A DNA stretch of 64,000 bases from the NCBI RefSeq assembly GCF_000720765.1, contig NZ_JODC01000003.1, forward strand, positions 124,001-188,000, given 5' to 3'. The notes below the pieces were generated by a model that was given only the letters and a program-made list of their open reading frames with translations, did not search any database and was not told the origin of the DNA. How positions within the stretch are numbered: position 1 is the first letter of the stretch; each line of letters opens with the position of its first letter. The stretch is from Streptomyces sp. NRRL S-646 (lineage in GTDB: Bacteria; Actinomycetota; Actinomycetes; Streptomycetales; Streptomycetaceae). The position numbers and the translations under genes were made by a program. Shown one piece after another: positions 1 to 8,340 of the stretch.

Positions 1-637
1 CCTCGCGGAAGGCACCGAGACCGGCGCAGATCTGCCGCAGCTCCTCAAGTGTGCTGTCCCATACGGAGGTCGAACTCGACGCGTCCATGAGCAGCCGCAT
101 CCGGGCCTCGCGTCGTCCGTCGGCACGCAGGACCGGCGTCAACAGGCCGGTCTCCGCGGCCCGTTCCGCCGTGGCCTGTTCGTCCAGGCGGTGGGCGGTG
201 GTGCGGACCGGCGGGTGGTAGCGCTGGAGCGGGCGCAGGGCGCGCTGGAGCCCGAGGGCGTGCGGCAGAGCGGTGGCCATGGGGACGCGGACGGGTACGA
301 AGTCCGGGCCGGCGTCGGGGAGATCGGCGCCGCCGGGTGCGGGGCGCGGGTCCGCGGCGTACAGGCGGGTGCGGTCGGAGGCCTCGGGGGCGGGGACCGC
401 GGGCTCGGTCCCGGGTGTCGGCTGTCGCGGTACGGGGAGCGGCGGAGGGTCGTACGGCGGGTCCGCGGGCGACTCGGCGACCGGTGGGAGCACTTCGGGT
501 GCTCCCACGTGCTGCGCCAGCCACAGCGCCTCCGCGAGCTCCCGTGCCCCGGGCTCGACGCCCAGGCGGGTGCGCAGCCGTTCGGCGAGCCCGGCGAGGG
601 GTCCGTCGGCGGCGGGAGGCGTCGTGGGCGCGGTCAT
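1..637 (-). CDS. SAV_2336-type vWA-like protein of a VMAP system (partial, runs off left edge)
   Basis: Open reading frame starting with ATG at 637, overlapping the stop of the upstream MoxR gene (ATGA), and still open at base 1, so only about 212 N-terminal residues are seen. The N-terminus is followed by a proline-rich linker (about residues 55-105). Near residue 187 the stretch LLMDASSS contains a DxSxS pattern like the metal-site motif of von Willebrand A domains. I recognise the layout as that of streptomycete proteins named for the SAV_2336 N-terminal domain. In vWA-MoxR-VMAP systems this component is thought to be remodelled by the MoxR ATPase. The family call is from memory of neighbourhood and motif; the C-terminal half, which may carry an effector, lies outside the window. 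Confidence 0.75.
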   Translation of the reverse strand, partial: MTAPTTPPAADGPLAGLAERLRTRLGVEPGARELAEALWLAQHVGAPEVLPPVAESPADPPYDPPPLPVPRQPTPGTEPAVPAPEASDRTRLYAADPRPAPGGADLPDAGPDFVPVRVPMATALPHALGLQRALRPLQRYHPPVRTTAHRLDEQATAERAAETGLLTPVLRADGRREARMRLLMDASSSTSVWDSTLEELRQICAGLGAFRE

Positions 638-1668
638 CAGCGGGCCCCGTGGTCACCCTGGTCGAGGGGCCGCATCAGCAGCTCGGCGAGCCGCTGCCGG
701 TCGGGTTCGCTGTCGCGCACGGCCTCCTGGGTGAGGTAGATGGCGTTGAGCAGCTGGTCGGCGGCGCGCAGGGACCCCGGGCTGGCCTGAAGGAAGTCGC
801 TGATCAGCCGGTCGCTGCCGGACAGGTCGGTGGCTCCGAAGTGGGCGCGGACCATCGAGTCGAGCCGTGCGGTGCCCCAGTCGTCGTTGCGGGGCGACGG
901 CAGGTCGAGGTGGAGACAGCGGCGCAGCAGCGGCGCGGGGAAGTCGCGCTCGCCGTTGCTCGTCATCACGACCACGGGGAAGGCCCGGCAGCGGATCCGG
1001 CCCTTCTGGACGGGGGCGCGGTCGCCGTCGTCGGTGAGTACCCGGACCTCGGGCTGCCGGCGCGCGATGCGCTGGAGTTCGGCGATGCGGAACTCGCCCT
1101 CCTCCAGAGCGTTGAGGAGGTCGTTGGGCAGGTCGATGTCGCTCTTGTCCAGCTCGTCCACGAGGAGAACCCGCGGCCGGGCATGAGGGAGCAAGGCGGT
1201 GCCGAGCGGGCCGAGGCGGACGTACTCGCCGATGTCTTCGGTGTAGGCCTCGCCCGTCTCCCTGGCCATCTGCATGTCGTGCAGGCGGGCGATCGCGTCG
1301 TAGCTGTAGAGGCCGTCACGCAGAGCGGTGCGGCTCACTATGGGCCAGTGCAGGACACGGCCGAGGCCGAGTTCGTGCGCGAGGGCGTGGGCGAGCGTCG
1401 ACTTGCCGGAGCCCGGGTCGCCGGTGACCAGCAGGGGCCTGCGCAGGTAGAGCGCGGCGTTGATCAGCTCCAGTTCCTCCGGCCGCCAGACCGTGCCGCT
1501 CGTGCCACGGGTGCCCAGGCGGCGCGTCGACTCGCTGCCCAGCGGCGGCACCGCCTCGATGAGGGGTTCGCCGTCGAAGGCGCGCCACGGCGGCGGCGGG
1601 GGCAGTCGCTCGACACCGTCGTGCGGCTCACCGGTTCCCCGGAAGACGAACCAGTCGGGGGTGGTCAC
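637..1668 (-). CDS. MoxR-family AAA+ ATPase
   Basis: 343-residue AAA+ ATPase. Walker A GDPGSGKST is at residues 83-91, Walker B VLLVDE at 167-172, a sensor-1-like VVMTSN near 233-238, and a paired arginine (R249/R250, possible arginine finger) follows. MoxR ATPases use ATP hydrolysis to remodel vWA-domain partners, and the next gene encodes a vWA-like protein with translational overlap (ATGA at 634-637). The GTG start at 1668 is chosen because AAGGAG lies seven bases upstream; the longer in-frame extension upstream is proline/arginine-rich noise inside the neighbouring gene. The protease gene ends 47 bp upstream, so all four genes are probably co-transcribed. Function as the regulatory NTPase of a conflict system is inference from family and context. 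Confidence 0.9.
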   Translation of the reverse strand: MTTPDWFVFRGTGEPHDGVERLPPPPPWRAFDGEPLIEAVPPLGSESTRRLGTRGTSGTVWRPEELELINAALYLRRPLLVTGDPGSGKSTLAHALAHELGLGRVLHWPIVSRTALRDGLYSYDAIARLHDMQMARETGEAYTEDIGEYVRLGPLGTALLPHARPRVLLVDELDKSDIDLPNDLLNALEEGEFRIAELQRIARRQPEVRVLTDDGDRAPVQKGRIRCRAFPVVVMTSNGERDFPAPLLRRCLHLDLPSPRNDDWGTARLDSMVRAHFGATDLSGSDRLISDFLQASPGSLRAADQLLNAIYLTQEAVRDSEPDRQRLAELLMRPLDQGDHGAR

Positions 1669-1715
1669 GGAGGTCTCCTTCTGGCGGAGGCGGTCAGGAT
1701 CCGGTGCTGGACGAG

Positions 1716-3653
1716 TCACGGGGACTCCAGCAGGTCGTCGCAGACGGGGATGGGGCGGCGCGGATCGTCGTACAGGAGCGCGAGTTGGGCCGCCCAGGCG
1801 GTGTCCGCACCGTCGCCGCCCTCCTCGTCGGCCCGCTCCCGCAAGGCCCGCAGCCGCTCGGGCAGCGCTGCCGCGCCGTCGGCCGCGCCGAGCAGCAGCG
1901 CCGCCCTGCCGTACAGCTCGCCGCAGTCCGTGCCGCACGCGCGCGCGTGCTCGCCCCGCAGGTTCCACAGCGCGACGCCGTATCCGGCGCCGATCGCATC
2001 GGCCAGCGAGGCTGCGCTCTGCTGCGGAGGGCGGCACAGCACCGGCACCGCGCCGGGCGCCGCCTCCTCCAGCGCCTCCTTCGCGTATTCGGGCGAGTGC
2101 ACCGGCAGCGCCTTGAGCTCGTTCGCCGCGACGCCGTCCCAGCGCTCCCGCCATGCCGCGGCCGGCTCACCGCGCCGTTTGAGGCTGCGCAGCACCACCT
2201 GCCGCTGGGTACCGAGGGGCGGCTCGGTGGACCGGGGCCACCTGTGGGCGTCCAGCCCGAAGTGCTCGACCGGGAGGGCGAGTTCGAGACGGGCACGGCG
2301 CTCCTCGGCGTCGAGCCCACGGAAGGCCCGGCGCAGCGGTTGGTCCAGCACCTGCGGCAGTTCGGCGAGCGCGGAGCCCTCGTCCCCCGCGTCCTCGTCC
2401 AGTACCCGCGGTGTGTCGGCTCCGTCCGGCCAGGACCAGACTCGCCAGTGGAAGCGGTCACCGGGCCCGTACGGGTTCGGCTCCAACTCGACGGCGACAA
2501 CGGGTCCCTCGTCGCCCGGGTCGGTCACCTCGCCGGATACCGCCGCGTCGTCCACGAGCCGGTCGGCGTCCGGTGTCGGCCGGCTGTCGCTCACCGCGCG
2601 CTCGCGCAGCAGCGCCGCGAGGAAGTCGGGGAGCTCCTCGATCCGCGCCTTCACCCAGCGTTCCAGTTCGGCGACGGCGTCCGGCGCCCGCCGCCGGCAC
2701 GCCTGGGCCACGGCGAGCAGATAGTGCAACGCGACGATCTCGGCGCCGTCCGGCTGGTCGTGCGCCCAGCCCTGCCCGTCGCGCCAGTCGACCGGCGCGA
2801 GCTCGTCCTCCCACAGCGGCTCGTAACCGAGCACCTGGCTGATCATCCGCTGCAGCTCGGCCGACGAGACGGGCCGCGGCAGGGCTGCCAGCAACGCGGA
2901 CGCCTCGGCGCTGTCCCGCGGCGCCCAGCCGCGTCCGCCGCCGGTCAGCTCACCCTGGAAGCGCACCCAGGAGGGTCCGCCCGTCCGGCGTTGATGCCAC
3001 CGGTCGTGCTCCCGTATGAGCGCCGCGTACGGGTCGGGTCCGAGGCTGTCCTCGCCGACCACGGGGCGCGCGTCACGGAACCCGCGCAGCGCTGTGGAGG
3101 CCACGGCCAGACCGCCGTCCTTGCCTGCTCGGCGGGCCTTGACGACGCCGGCGACAACCCCGTGGTCACGGTCCAGGAGAGGGCCGCCGGAGGCACCGTG
3201 CGGGATCTCCATATGGGGCGCGAGCGTGAGTCCGTATGAGCCGTCCCGCCCGTTGCATTCGCTGTGCCCGTTCCAGCGCTGGGGCGCGCCGCCCGTCGGG
3301 GTGCGCCAGCCGAACGCGGTGACCTGGTGCGGCGGGTCGTAGCGGTCGGTCAGCCGTACGCAGACATGGCCGTGTGCCGCGTCGTCCGCCAGCCGTACCA
3401 GGGCAAGGTCCTGCTCTGGGTCAGTGCCTCCGCCGAGCCAGTACGCGAGCCGGGCCCCCGTGTCGAGCCCGTGCCCCTGCACCCGCAGGGCGCCCACGCT
3501 CTCGGCGCCCTCCGCGAGGGGCAGGATGTGTGCGCAGGTCAGCACCCAGCCGGGCGCGACGAGGAAACCGCTGCCCCAGAGCGTGCCGGGCGCGGTGGCC
3601 GGGCCGATCCGAACGGTGGCGCGCATCGCCAACTGCTCCAGGTGGCCCGTCAT
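1716..3653 (-). CDS. Trypsin-like serine protease with VMAP-C-like C-terminal domain
   Basis: 645 residues. The N-terminal ~200 residues form a chymotrypsin-fold protease with a complete visible triad: His42 in TCAHIL, Asp82 in QDLALVRL and Ser155 in GASGGP. There is no signal peptide, so it is likely cytoplasmic. A middle segment (about 215-350) is followed by a region (about 383-645) that resembles the VMAP-C domain (vWA-MoxR-associated protein). Pairing a protease effector with MoxR and vWA partners fits predicted NTP-regulated conflict systems in which a trigger unleashes proteolysis. The ATG at 3653 overlaps the stop of the small upstream gene (ATGA). The catalytic residues are seen directly; VMAP-C and the defence role are from family knowledge and inference. 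Confidence 0.85.
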   Translation of the reverse strand: MTGHLEQLAMRATVRIGPATAPGTLWGSGFLVAPGWVLTCAHILPLAEGAESVGALRVQGHGLDTGARLAYWLGGGTDPEQDLALVRLADDAAHGHVCVRLTDRYDPPHQVTAFGWRTPTGGAPQRWNGHSECNGRDGSYGLTLAPHMEIPHGASGGPLLDRDHGVVAGVVKARRAGKDGGLAVASTALRGFRDARPVVGEDSLGPDPYAALIREHDRWHQRRTGGPSWVRFQGELTGGGRGWAPRDSAEASALLAALPRPVSSAELQRMISQVLGYEPLWEDELAPVDWRDGQGWAHDQPDGAEIVALHYLLAVAQACRRRAPDAVAELERWVKARIEELPDFLAALLRERAVSDSRPTPDADRLVDDAAVSGEVTDPGDEGPVVAVELEPNPYGPGDRFHWRVWSWPDGADTPRVLDEDAGDEGSALAELPQVLDQPLRRAFRGLDAEERRARLELALPVEHFGLDAHRWPRSTEPPLGTQRQVVLRSLKRRGEPAAAWRERWDGVAANELKALPVHSPEYAKEALEEAAPGAVPVLCRPPQQSAASLADAIGAGYGVALWNLRGEHARACGTDCGELYGRAALLLGAADGAAALPERLRALRERADEEGGDGADTAWAAQLALLYDDPRRPIPVCDDLLESP

Positions 3654-4057
3654 GTGGAGGCGGCGTTCCGGCCGTCGTGGAGGGCCGGAACAGTGGCATC
3701 GGCGTCAGCCTGTGCAGTGTCCCCGTGCCAGGTGAGGGTGATCGACAGGGCCGCCTTGGCCTCCCCGTCGGCGAGCAGCGCCACCGCCTTGCCCGGCTTC
3801 AGCGCGAGCTCGACGCCGAAGGTGGCACTGACCTCGTCGGGTCGCACGGCCCGCGCCGCTGCCAGCACGGCGCCACCGACGCCGCTGACCAGTTCGTTGA
3901 GCTGGTCGATACGCGCGGCCATCCGGTCCACGGCGCCCACGTCGTCGTAGACGAACTCGTCGGCCCCGGCCGGTACGTCCTCGGGAGCGAGCACACTGAC
4001 CCGGGCGAGCACCTTCTCGCCCCCGGGCAGTTCGATCTCCTGAACCCTGCGCTCCAT
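3650..4057 (-). CDS. Trypsin-co-occurring (Trypco1-like / CU044_2847 family) small protein
   Basis: 135 residues, first gene of the minus-strand unit. It resembles the CU044_2847/Trypco1 family, small beta-rich proteins encoded next to trypsin-like proteases: an N-terminal strand (VQEIELPGGEKVLARV), a helical middle (residues 40-70) and a beta-rich C-terminal half with FGVELALKPGKAV near residues 80-92. Start ATG at 4057 has a GGGGGA ribosome site about five bases upstream. The stop overlaps the protease start (ATGA), suggesting coupled translation and a stoichiometric partner, perhaps an inhibitor, sensor or adaptor of the protease. No catalytic residues are evident. Family assignment is moderately sure; the function is unknown. 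Confidence 0.8.
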   Translation of the reverse strand: MERRVQEIELPGGEKVLARVSVLAPEDVPAGADEFVYDDVGAVDRMAARIDQLNELVSGVGGAVLAAARAVRPDEVSATFGVELALKPGKAVALLADGEAKAALSITLTWHGDTAQADADATVPALHDGRNAAST

Positions 4058-4243
4058 GGCTCCCCCTTTGCCGCACGCGCCAACTCTCCCTGGACCGCCA
4101 CCTGTTGCGGCCCGCTGATCTCCGTACCCCATTGTGCCGCCGCACGCACGCGTGGGAGGTGGTTCCGGCGAGTGCGGAGGAGGTTTCCGGCGCGCATAAC
4201 CTGGAGGGGTACGACCCCGGACATGTCCCCCAGGAGAGCACCC

Positions 4244-4423
4244 GTGTACTTCACCGACCGAGGCATCGAAGAACTCGAGAAGCGACGCGGCGAGGAAGAA
4301 GTCACCTTCGAGTGGCTTGCCGAACAGCTGCGTACGTTCGTCGACCTCAACCCGGACTTCGAGGTCCCGGTGGAGCGGCTGGCGACTTGGCTGGCGCGGC
4401 TGGACGACGAGGACGACGAGTAG
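4244..4423 (+). CDS. DUF6104 family small protein
   Basis: 59 residues, strongly acidic at the C-terminus (ends LDDEDDE), with a central helical part (EWLAEQLRTFVDLN). It is a conserved small Streptomyces protein of unknown function that I recognise as DUF6104. GTG at 4244 is chosen as start because AGGAG lies about eight bases upstream; a longer in-frame ATG (4224) has no such site. A -10-like TAACCT sits at 4197-4202. It diverges from the protease/MoxR unit and is closed by a T-tailed terminator, so it is probably monocistronic. Confidence 0.8.
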   Translation: MYFTDRGIEELEKRRGEEEVTFEWLAEQLRTFVDLNPDFEVPVERLATWLARLDDEDDE

Positions 4424-4445
4424 GAGTCCGGGGAGTCCGGCTGTC

Positions 4446-4472
4446 GGGGCTCCCGCGGGGCGCCCCTTTTTT
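4446..4472 (+). terminator. Intrinsic terminator after the DUF6104 gene
   Basis: A GC stem (GGGGC 4446-4450 with GCCCC 4462-4466) is followed directly by six T residues (4467-4472). It lies 23 bp after the DUF6104 stop. A run of six T is unusual for this GC-rich genome. Confidence 0.65.
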
Positions 4473-4661
4473 CGTGCCCCTCGGTCCCAGGGCATTCGTG
4501 CCCCTCGGTCCCAGGGCATTCGCGCGCCTCAGTCCCAGGGCATTCGTGTCCCTGAGTCCCAAGGCTTTCGCAGCCCTCGATCCCAGGGCTGCACTGCCCG
4601 CAGTCCCAAGGCTTTCGCGGCCCGAAGCCCCAGAGCTCACGTCGCCCTCAGTCCCACGGCC
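4471..4661. repeat. 24-bp tandem repeat, about 8 degenerate copies
   Basis: Units start at 4471, 4495, 4519, 4543, 4567, 4591 (23 bp), 4614 and 4638. The core of each is TTCGNGCCCCTCAGTCCCAG-like followed by GGC(A/T). The first two copies are identical and later ones drift. The last copy runs into the 3' end of the minus-strand gene ending at 4648, so the array may have grown from or into that gene's end. Confidence 0.85.
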
Positions 4662-5457
4662 ACACCAGTTCGTACGCCAGCCCCAGCGCCCCGTGCGCCA
4701 CCAGCAGCACCCCGGCCACGGTCCAGCCGCCGCTGCGGCGCCGTAGGCCCCATGCCGTGAGCGGGAGCCCGGCCGCCACCTGGGCCAGGGCCAGAGCGCT
4801 CGCCCGTGGCGTCCCCGACCATGGCAGCCAGCGGCCCAGGTGGCCGCTGGCGACGGCGTCGAGTTCTGCCCGTGGCGCCTCGCGCCGGCCCGGCCACTCG
4901 GCCGGGCGGGCGTCCGGCAGGGCGTGTGCGGCCTCGCGGAGGCGGTCGGCGGGCTCGCCCGGGGTGATGCCCTCGGGGAGCGCGAAGCCCGCGCGCGTGA
5001 GGACGGCGATCAGGGCGCGCAGGCGGGCGCGGGCGTCGGTCCCGGGGGCGGGCTTCGTGAGAGGGTCCAGGGCCTGTACGTCGAGCACGGGGTCCAGGCC
5101 CAGGCGGGCGGCGAAGGTGCGCATCGCCTCGTCCTCGCCGGCCGGGGTGCCGTTCGCGAGCCAGACGTAGCCGACGGGGCGGCGAAAGCCCGACGCGAGG
5201 GTGAAGCCGGCGCGGTCGGCGTCCCACCACAGGGCGAGTACGGGCCAGGGGGCGCCGACGGCGAGAGCGGTGGCCCAGCCGGTCAGGACGCGGTCGACGG
5301 GTTCACCGCCGTGCAGCCAGGGCCGGCCCTCGGGAACGAGCACGCTCCAGGCCTCGCCTGCCGGGGCGAGCAGCATGCGGTCGCGCAGCAGGTGGGCGGC
5401 GGGGGCGACGGACTCGGGCTGCGCCCGGCACAGGAGCAGGGCACCGACGTTCGACAT
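4648..5457 (-). CDS. Hypothetical membrane-associated protein
   Basis: 269 residues, unrecognised. The N-terminal ~200 residues look soluble (MSNVGALLLCRAQPES...), and two hydrophobic segments lie near the C-terminus (about 215-232 and 240-262), ending in ELVWPWD, so it is probably a C-terminally anchored protein. ATG at 5457 is taken; GTG at 5463 would add two residues, and neither has a convincing ribosome site. The 3' end is built from the last unit of the 24-bp repeat array. No function is proposed. Confidence 0.65.
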   Translation of the reverse strand: MSNVGALLLCRAQPESVAPAAHLLRDRMLLAPAGEAWSVLVPEGRPWLHGGEPVDRVLTGWATALAVGAPWPVLALWWDADRAGFTLASGFRRPVGYVWLANGTPAGEDEAMRTFAARLGLDPVLDVQALDPLTKPAPGTDARARLRALIAVLTRAGFALPEGITPGEPADRLREAAHALPDARPAEWPGRREAPRAELDAVASGHLGRWLPWSGTPRASALALAQVAAGLPLTAWGLRRRSGGWTVAGVLLVAHGALGLAYELVWPWD

Positions 5458-5527
5458 GCTCACACGCTAGGGCGATTCGACCGCTTTGGTCATTTCCGAG
5501 ACCGCGGAGATCACCGGAACGAGTGTC

Positions 5528-5555
5528 TTGACTTTCCCCGCCCGCGATATATCGT
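5528..5555 (+). promoter_or_regulatory. Promoter and palindromic operator of the DUF4097-PadR operon
   Basis: A -35 TTGACT (5528-5533) and -10 TATCGT (5550-5555) are separated by 16 bp. The perfect palindrome CGATATATCG (5545-5554) overlaps the -10 box, and a related half site GCGATAT follows at 5570-5576. The downstream operon encodes a PadR repressor, so autoregulation at this site is likely. Confidence 0.6.
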
Positions 5556-5604
5556 GAATTGCAGGAGACGCGATATGGCGCGTTGTGACGGGGAGGTCTG
5601 CACC

Positions 5605-6633
5605 ATGTCCGAGTGGTCTGTCGGTGAGCCGCGGAAACTCACCTTCGACAAGCCCGTGCGCGAACTCCACGTACGCATCGTCAACGGAACGGTGAACGTG
5701 GTGGGCACGGACGAAGGTTCCGCCCGACTGGAGGTCTCCGAGATCGAGGGACCACCCCTGCTGGTGAGCCAGCAGGGCGGCACGCTCACCGTCGCGTACG
5801 ACGACCTGCCGTGGAAGGGCTTCCTCAAGTGGCTCGACCGCAAGGGTTGGCGGCGCAGCGCCGTCGTCTCCCTCGCCGTCCCGGCCGACACGCGCGTGGA
5901 GGTGGGCGTGGTCGGCGCCGCGGCCGTGGTCTCGGGGATCGACGGGCGTACGGAGGTGAAGGGGGTCACCGGGGACACCACCCTGGTGGGGCTGACGGGC
6001 CCGGTGCGCGCCGACACCGTTTCGGGGAACCTGGAGGCGCAGGCCCTGCGCGGCGACCTCCGCTTCAACTCCGTCTCCGGTGATCTGACCGTGGTCGAGG
6101 CGGGTTCGTCGGTCAAGGCGGACTCGGTGAGCGGCTCGATGATCGTCGACCTGGATCCGGCGGGCCGCCCGACCGACATCGTCCTGGCGAACGTCTCCGG
6201 CGAGATCGCCATCCGGCTGCCCCACCCGGCGGATGCGGAGGTGGAGGCGAACACGGCGAGCGGGACGGTCTCCAACGCCTTCGAGGACCTGCGGGTCAGC
6301 GGCCAGTGGGGCGCCAAGAGGATCACCGGCCGGCTCGGCTCGGGCAGCGGAAGCCTGAAGGCGACGACGGTCTCGGGTTCGATCGCCCTGCTGCGGCGGC
6401 CCCCGGCGGAGGAGGAGCCGTGGGACGTGGCGCCGGAGGACATCGGCCCCCTGGTCGAGGACACGCCTCCGGCGGATTCGGACCCGGCCGCGGAGACCGG
6501 CCCGGCGAGCACCTCGGCGGACGGACCACACAACGACTCGGGGGACAATTCCGTTTCCGGCCAGGACGACCGATCGACCCACGACTCGACCGACGACCCG
6601 GCCGACGGCACGACCGACAAGAAGGTGCTCTGA
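5605..6633 (+). CDS. DUF4097 family beta-strand repeat protein
   Basis: 342 residues. The central part (about 90-265) is a run of short beta-strand repeats with recurring VSG turns (DTVSGNL, NSVSGDL, DSVSGSM, NVSGEI, TASGTVS, TTVSGSI), typical of the adhesin-like DUF4097 fold. The C-terminal ~80 residues are acidic and low-complexity. No signal peptide is seen, so it is cytoplasmic. ATG 5605 has GGGAGG eight bases upstream; an alternative ATG at 5575 also has AGGAG and would add ten residues. The padR gene follows after one base, a common actinobacterial pair. Function is unknown; presumably controlled by that PadR. Confidence 0.85.
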   Translation: MSEWSVGEPRKLTFDKPVRELHVRIVNGTVNVVGTDEGSARLEVSEIEGPPLLVSQQGGTLTVAYDDLPWKGFLKWLDRKGWRRSAVVSLAVPADTRVEVGVVGAAAVVSGIDGRTEVKGVTGDTTLVGLTGPVRADTVSGNLEAQALRGDLRFNSVSGDLTVVEAGSSVKADSVSGSMIVDLDPAGRPTDIVLANVSGEIAIRLPHPADAEVEANTASGTVSNAFEDLRVSGQWGAKRITGRLGSGSGSLKATTVSGSIALLRRPPAEEEPWDVAPEDIGPLVEDTPPADSDPAAETGPASTSADGPHNDSGDNSVSGQDDRSTHDSTDDPADGTTDKKVL

Positions 6634-6634
6634 C

Positions 6635-7693
6635 ATGCCTCCCGTCTTCGCCCACGGCCGCCTCCGCCTCTACCTGCTGAAGCTGCTGGACGAGGCCCCG
6701 CGCCACGGCTACGAGGTGATCCGCCTCCTCGAGGAACGCTTCCAGGGGCTGTACGCACCGTCGGCAGGCACCGTCTACCCCCGCCTGGCCAAGCTGGAGG
6801 CCGAGGGCCTGGTCACCCACACCACCGAGGGCGGCCGCAAGGTGTACGCCATCACGGACGCGGGCCGCGCCGAACTGGCCGACCGCAGCGGCGAGCTGGC
6901 CGACCTGGAGCTGGAGATCCGCGAGTCGGTCGCGGAACTGGCCGCCGAGATCCGGGCCGATGTGCGCGGCGCGGCGGGCGATCTGCGGCGCGAGATGCGG
7001 GCCGCGGCCACGGAGGCCCGGCGGGGTGCCGGCAGCAAGGGGCGCGGCGAACAGGACGGCTCCCCCGGTGACTTCGGGGAGTACGCCGACAAGGAGTCGT
7101 GGCGTGTCGCGAAGGAGGAGATGCGGCGCGTCAAGCAGGAGTGGAAGGAGCAGGCCCGGCGCGCCAAGGACGAGAGCCGCCGGGCCCGCGAGGAGGCCCA
7201 GCGCGCCCGGCGCCAGGCCAAGGAGGCGCAGGAGCAGGCCCGGGCCCAGGCCCAGGAGGAGCTGCAGCGCATCGCCAAGCGGGTGCAGGAGCAGGTGCAG
7301 GACCACTTCGCGCGGGGCGACTGGCCGATGGGGGTGCGGGAGGGCCTGACCGAACTGGCCAAGGAGTTCGGGGACTTCGGGAAGGACTTCGGCAGGGAGT
7401 TCGGAAAGGACTTCGGGTTCGGACGGGGCGGCACCGGCACCTCGGCACCGCAGCCCGAGTACTCGCACACCAAGGAGGCCTTCCCGGCGGAGTACGAACC
7501 GTCGTGGGCGCACGAGGCCACCACCGGAGACCCGGCCCGCGACCTCGACCGCCTGCTCGACCGCTTCCGGGACGACATCCGTGACACGGCCCGGGACCAC
7601 GGCGTCACGGACGAACAGCTCCGCGACGCCCGCCACCATCTGTCGACGGCCGCGGCGCACATCGAAGCGATACTGCGCGCACCGAGGCCCTGA
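6635..7693 (+). CDS. PadR family transcriptional regulator with long coiled-coil extension
   Basis: 352 residues. Residues 1-85 form the PadR winged helix (LLDEAPRHGYEVIRLLEE, SAGTVYPRLAKLEAEGLV, KVYAITDAGR). Residues ~90-245 are a very charged Arg/Glu/Ala coiled coil, followed by a Phe/Gly/Lys-rich stretch (GDFGKDFGREFGKDFGFG) and a helical tail. Classic PadR proteins are 110-180 residues, so the extension is unusual and may mediate oligomerisation. It starts one base after the DUF4097 stop. Likely represses the palindrome at 5545-5554. Confidence 0.9.
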   Translation: MPPVFAHGRLRLYLLKLLDEAPRHGYEVIRLLEERFQGLYAPSAGTVYPRLAKLEAEGLVTHTTEGGRKVYAITDAGRAELADRSGELADLELEIRESVAELAAEIRADVRGAAGDLRREMRAAATEARRGAGSKGRGEQDGSPGDFGEYADKESWRVAKEEMRRVKQEWKEQARRAKDESRRAREEAQRARRQAKEAQEQARAQAQEELQRIAKRVQEQVQDHFARGDWPMGVREGLTELAKEFGDFGKDFGREFGKDFGFGRGGTGTSAPQPEYSHTKEAFPAEYEPSWAHEATTGDPARDLDRLLDRFRDDIRDTARDHGVTDEQLRDARHHLSTAAAHIEAILRAPRP

Positions 7694-7734
7694 GAGCCGG
7701 CTGGCCGCTTTCCGCGAAAGCAGAGGTCAGACGC

Positions 7735-8340
7735 TCAGGTGCACTGCCAGAGGAAGCGGCCCTCCTTGCCGTCCGGGGAGAGGAAGGCATAACCGACGCC
7801 CGCGTCACCGAAGTTGACATGGAAGGGCAGCTTCCCGGAGTCCAGCTGGACCACCAGTTGCCATCCTTCGCCGGGCGTCTCGTCGCCCTGGAGCCAGTGC
7901 GGTTCGACACCGGGACCGCCGAGGAACTGCCAGGGCCGACGGTCTTCCTCCTCGTCGGAGTGCTCACCGGAGCCCTCGCCGGAGTCAATGTGCCGCGGCA
8001 GATGGTCGGCCCCCGCGCTCGGGCCCTCCGCCCGCCGTTCGACGGTCACGAAGTCCGGGATGTGGCCGCCGGGTTGGATCACCAGGGCGTTCTCCCCACC
8101 CTCCGGCTCCCAGGTGCCGTCGACGTACTCCCCCTCGTCCCCGGTCATGAACAGATGGGCGAGCCGGCCGCCCTCCAGGGCGAACTGGCCCAAAAACTCC
8201 ATCGGCCGGCCGGTCTGACGCGACAGCGGCCACTGCGGCTCCTCCAGCCACACGGGCTGCCCGCCCACCTTGGTCACCGCTTCACGCACAGCCCCGTCCG
8301 CAGGGACGAACACGAGCGGCACGGGATCGGACACGGTCAT
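7735..8340 (-). CDS. DUF1963 (YwqG-like) protein
   Basis: 201 residues. The order VGGQPVWLEEPQWP near the N-terminus, FLGQF at about residue 50, a central FMTGDEGEY and late LLVQLDSGKLPFHVNFGDAGVGYAFLSPDG-type strands match the YwqG/DUF1963 fold of unknown function. ATG 8340 is preceded by AAGGAG at five bases. Monocistronic, convergent with padR. No enzymatic residues are known for the family. Confidence 0.8.
   Translation of the reverse strand: MTVSDPVPLVFVPADGAVREAVTKVGGQPVWLEEPQWPLSRQTGRPMEFLGQFALEGGRLAHLFMTGDEGEYVDGTWEPEGGENALVIQPGGHIPDFVTVERRAEGPSAGADHLPRHIDSGEGSGEHSDEEEDRRPWQFLGGPGVEPHWLQGDETPGEGWQLVVQLDSGKLPFHVNFGDAGVGYAFLSPDGKEGRFLWQCT

Noticed and set aside
337..2724. 795-codon plus-strand open frame opposite the MoxR and protease genes
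   Set aside because: Antisense shadow; the minus-strand genes have complete catalytic motifs and ribosome sites.
4471..4661. CRISPR array
   Set aside because: Units are contiguous 24-bp tandem copies with no spacers and no cas genes.
4105..4746. Long plus-strand protein made of 8-residue repeats
   Set aside because: It is produced by the in-phase 24-bp DNA repeat; all frames stay open, and DUF6104 already explains the 5' part in another frame.
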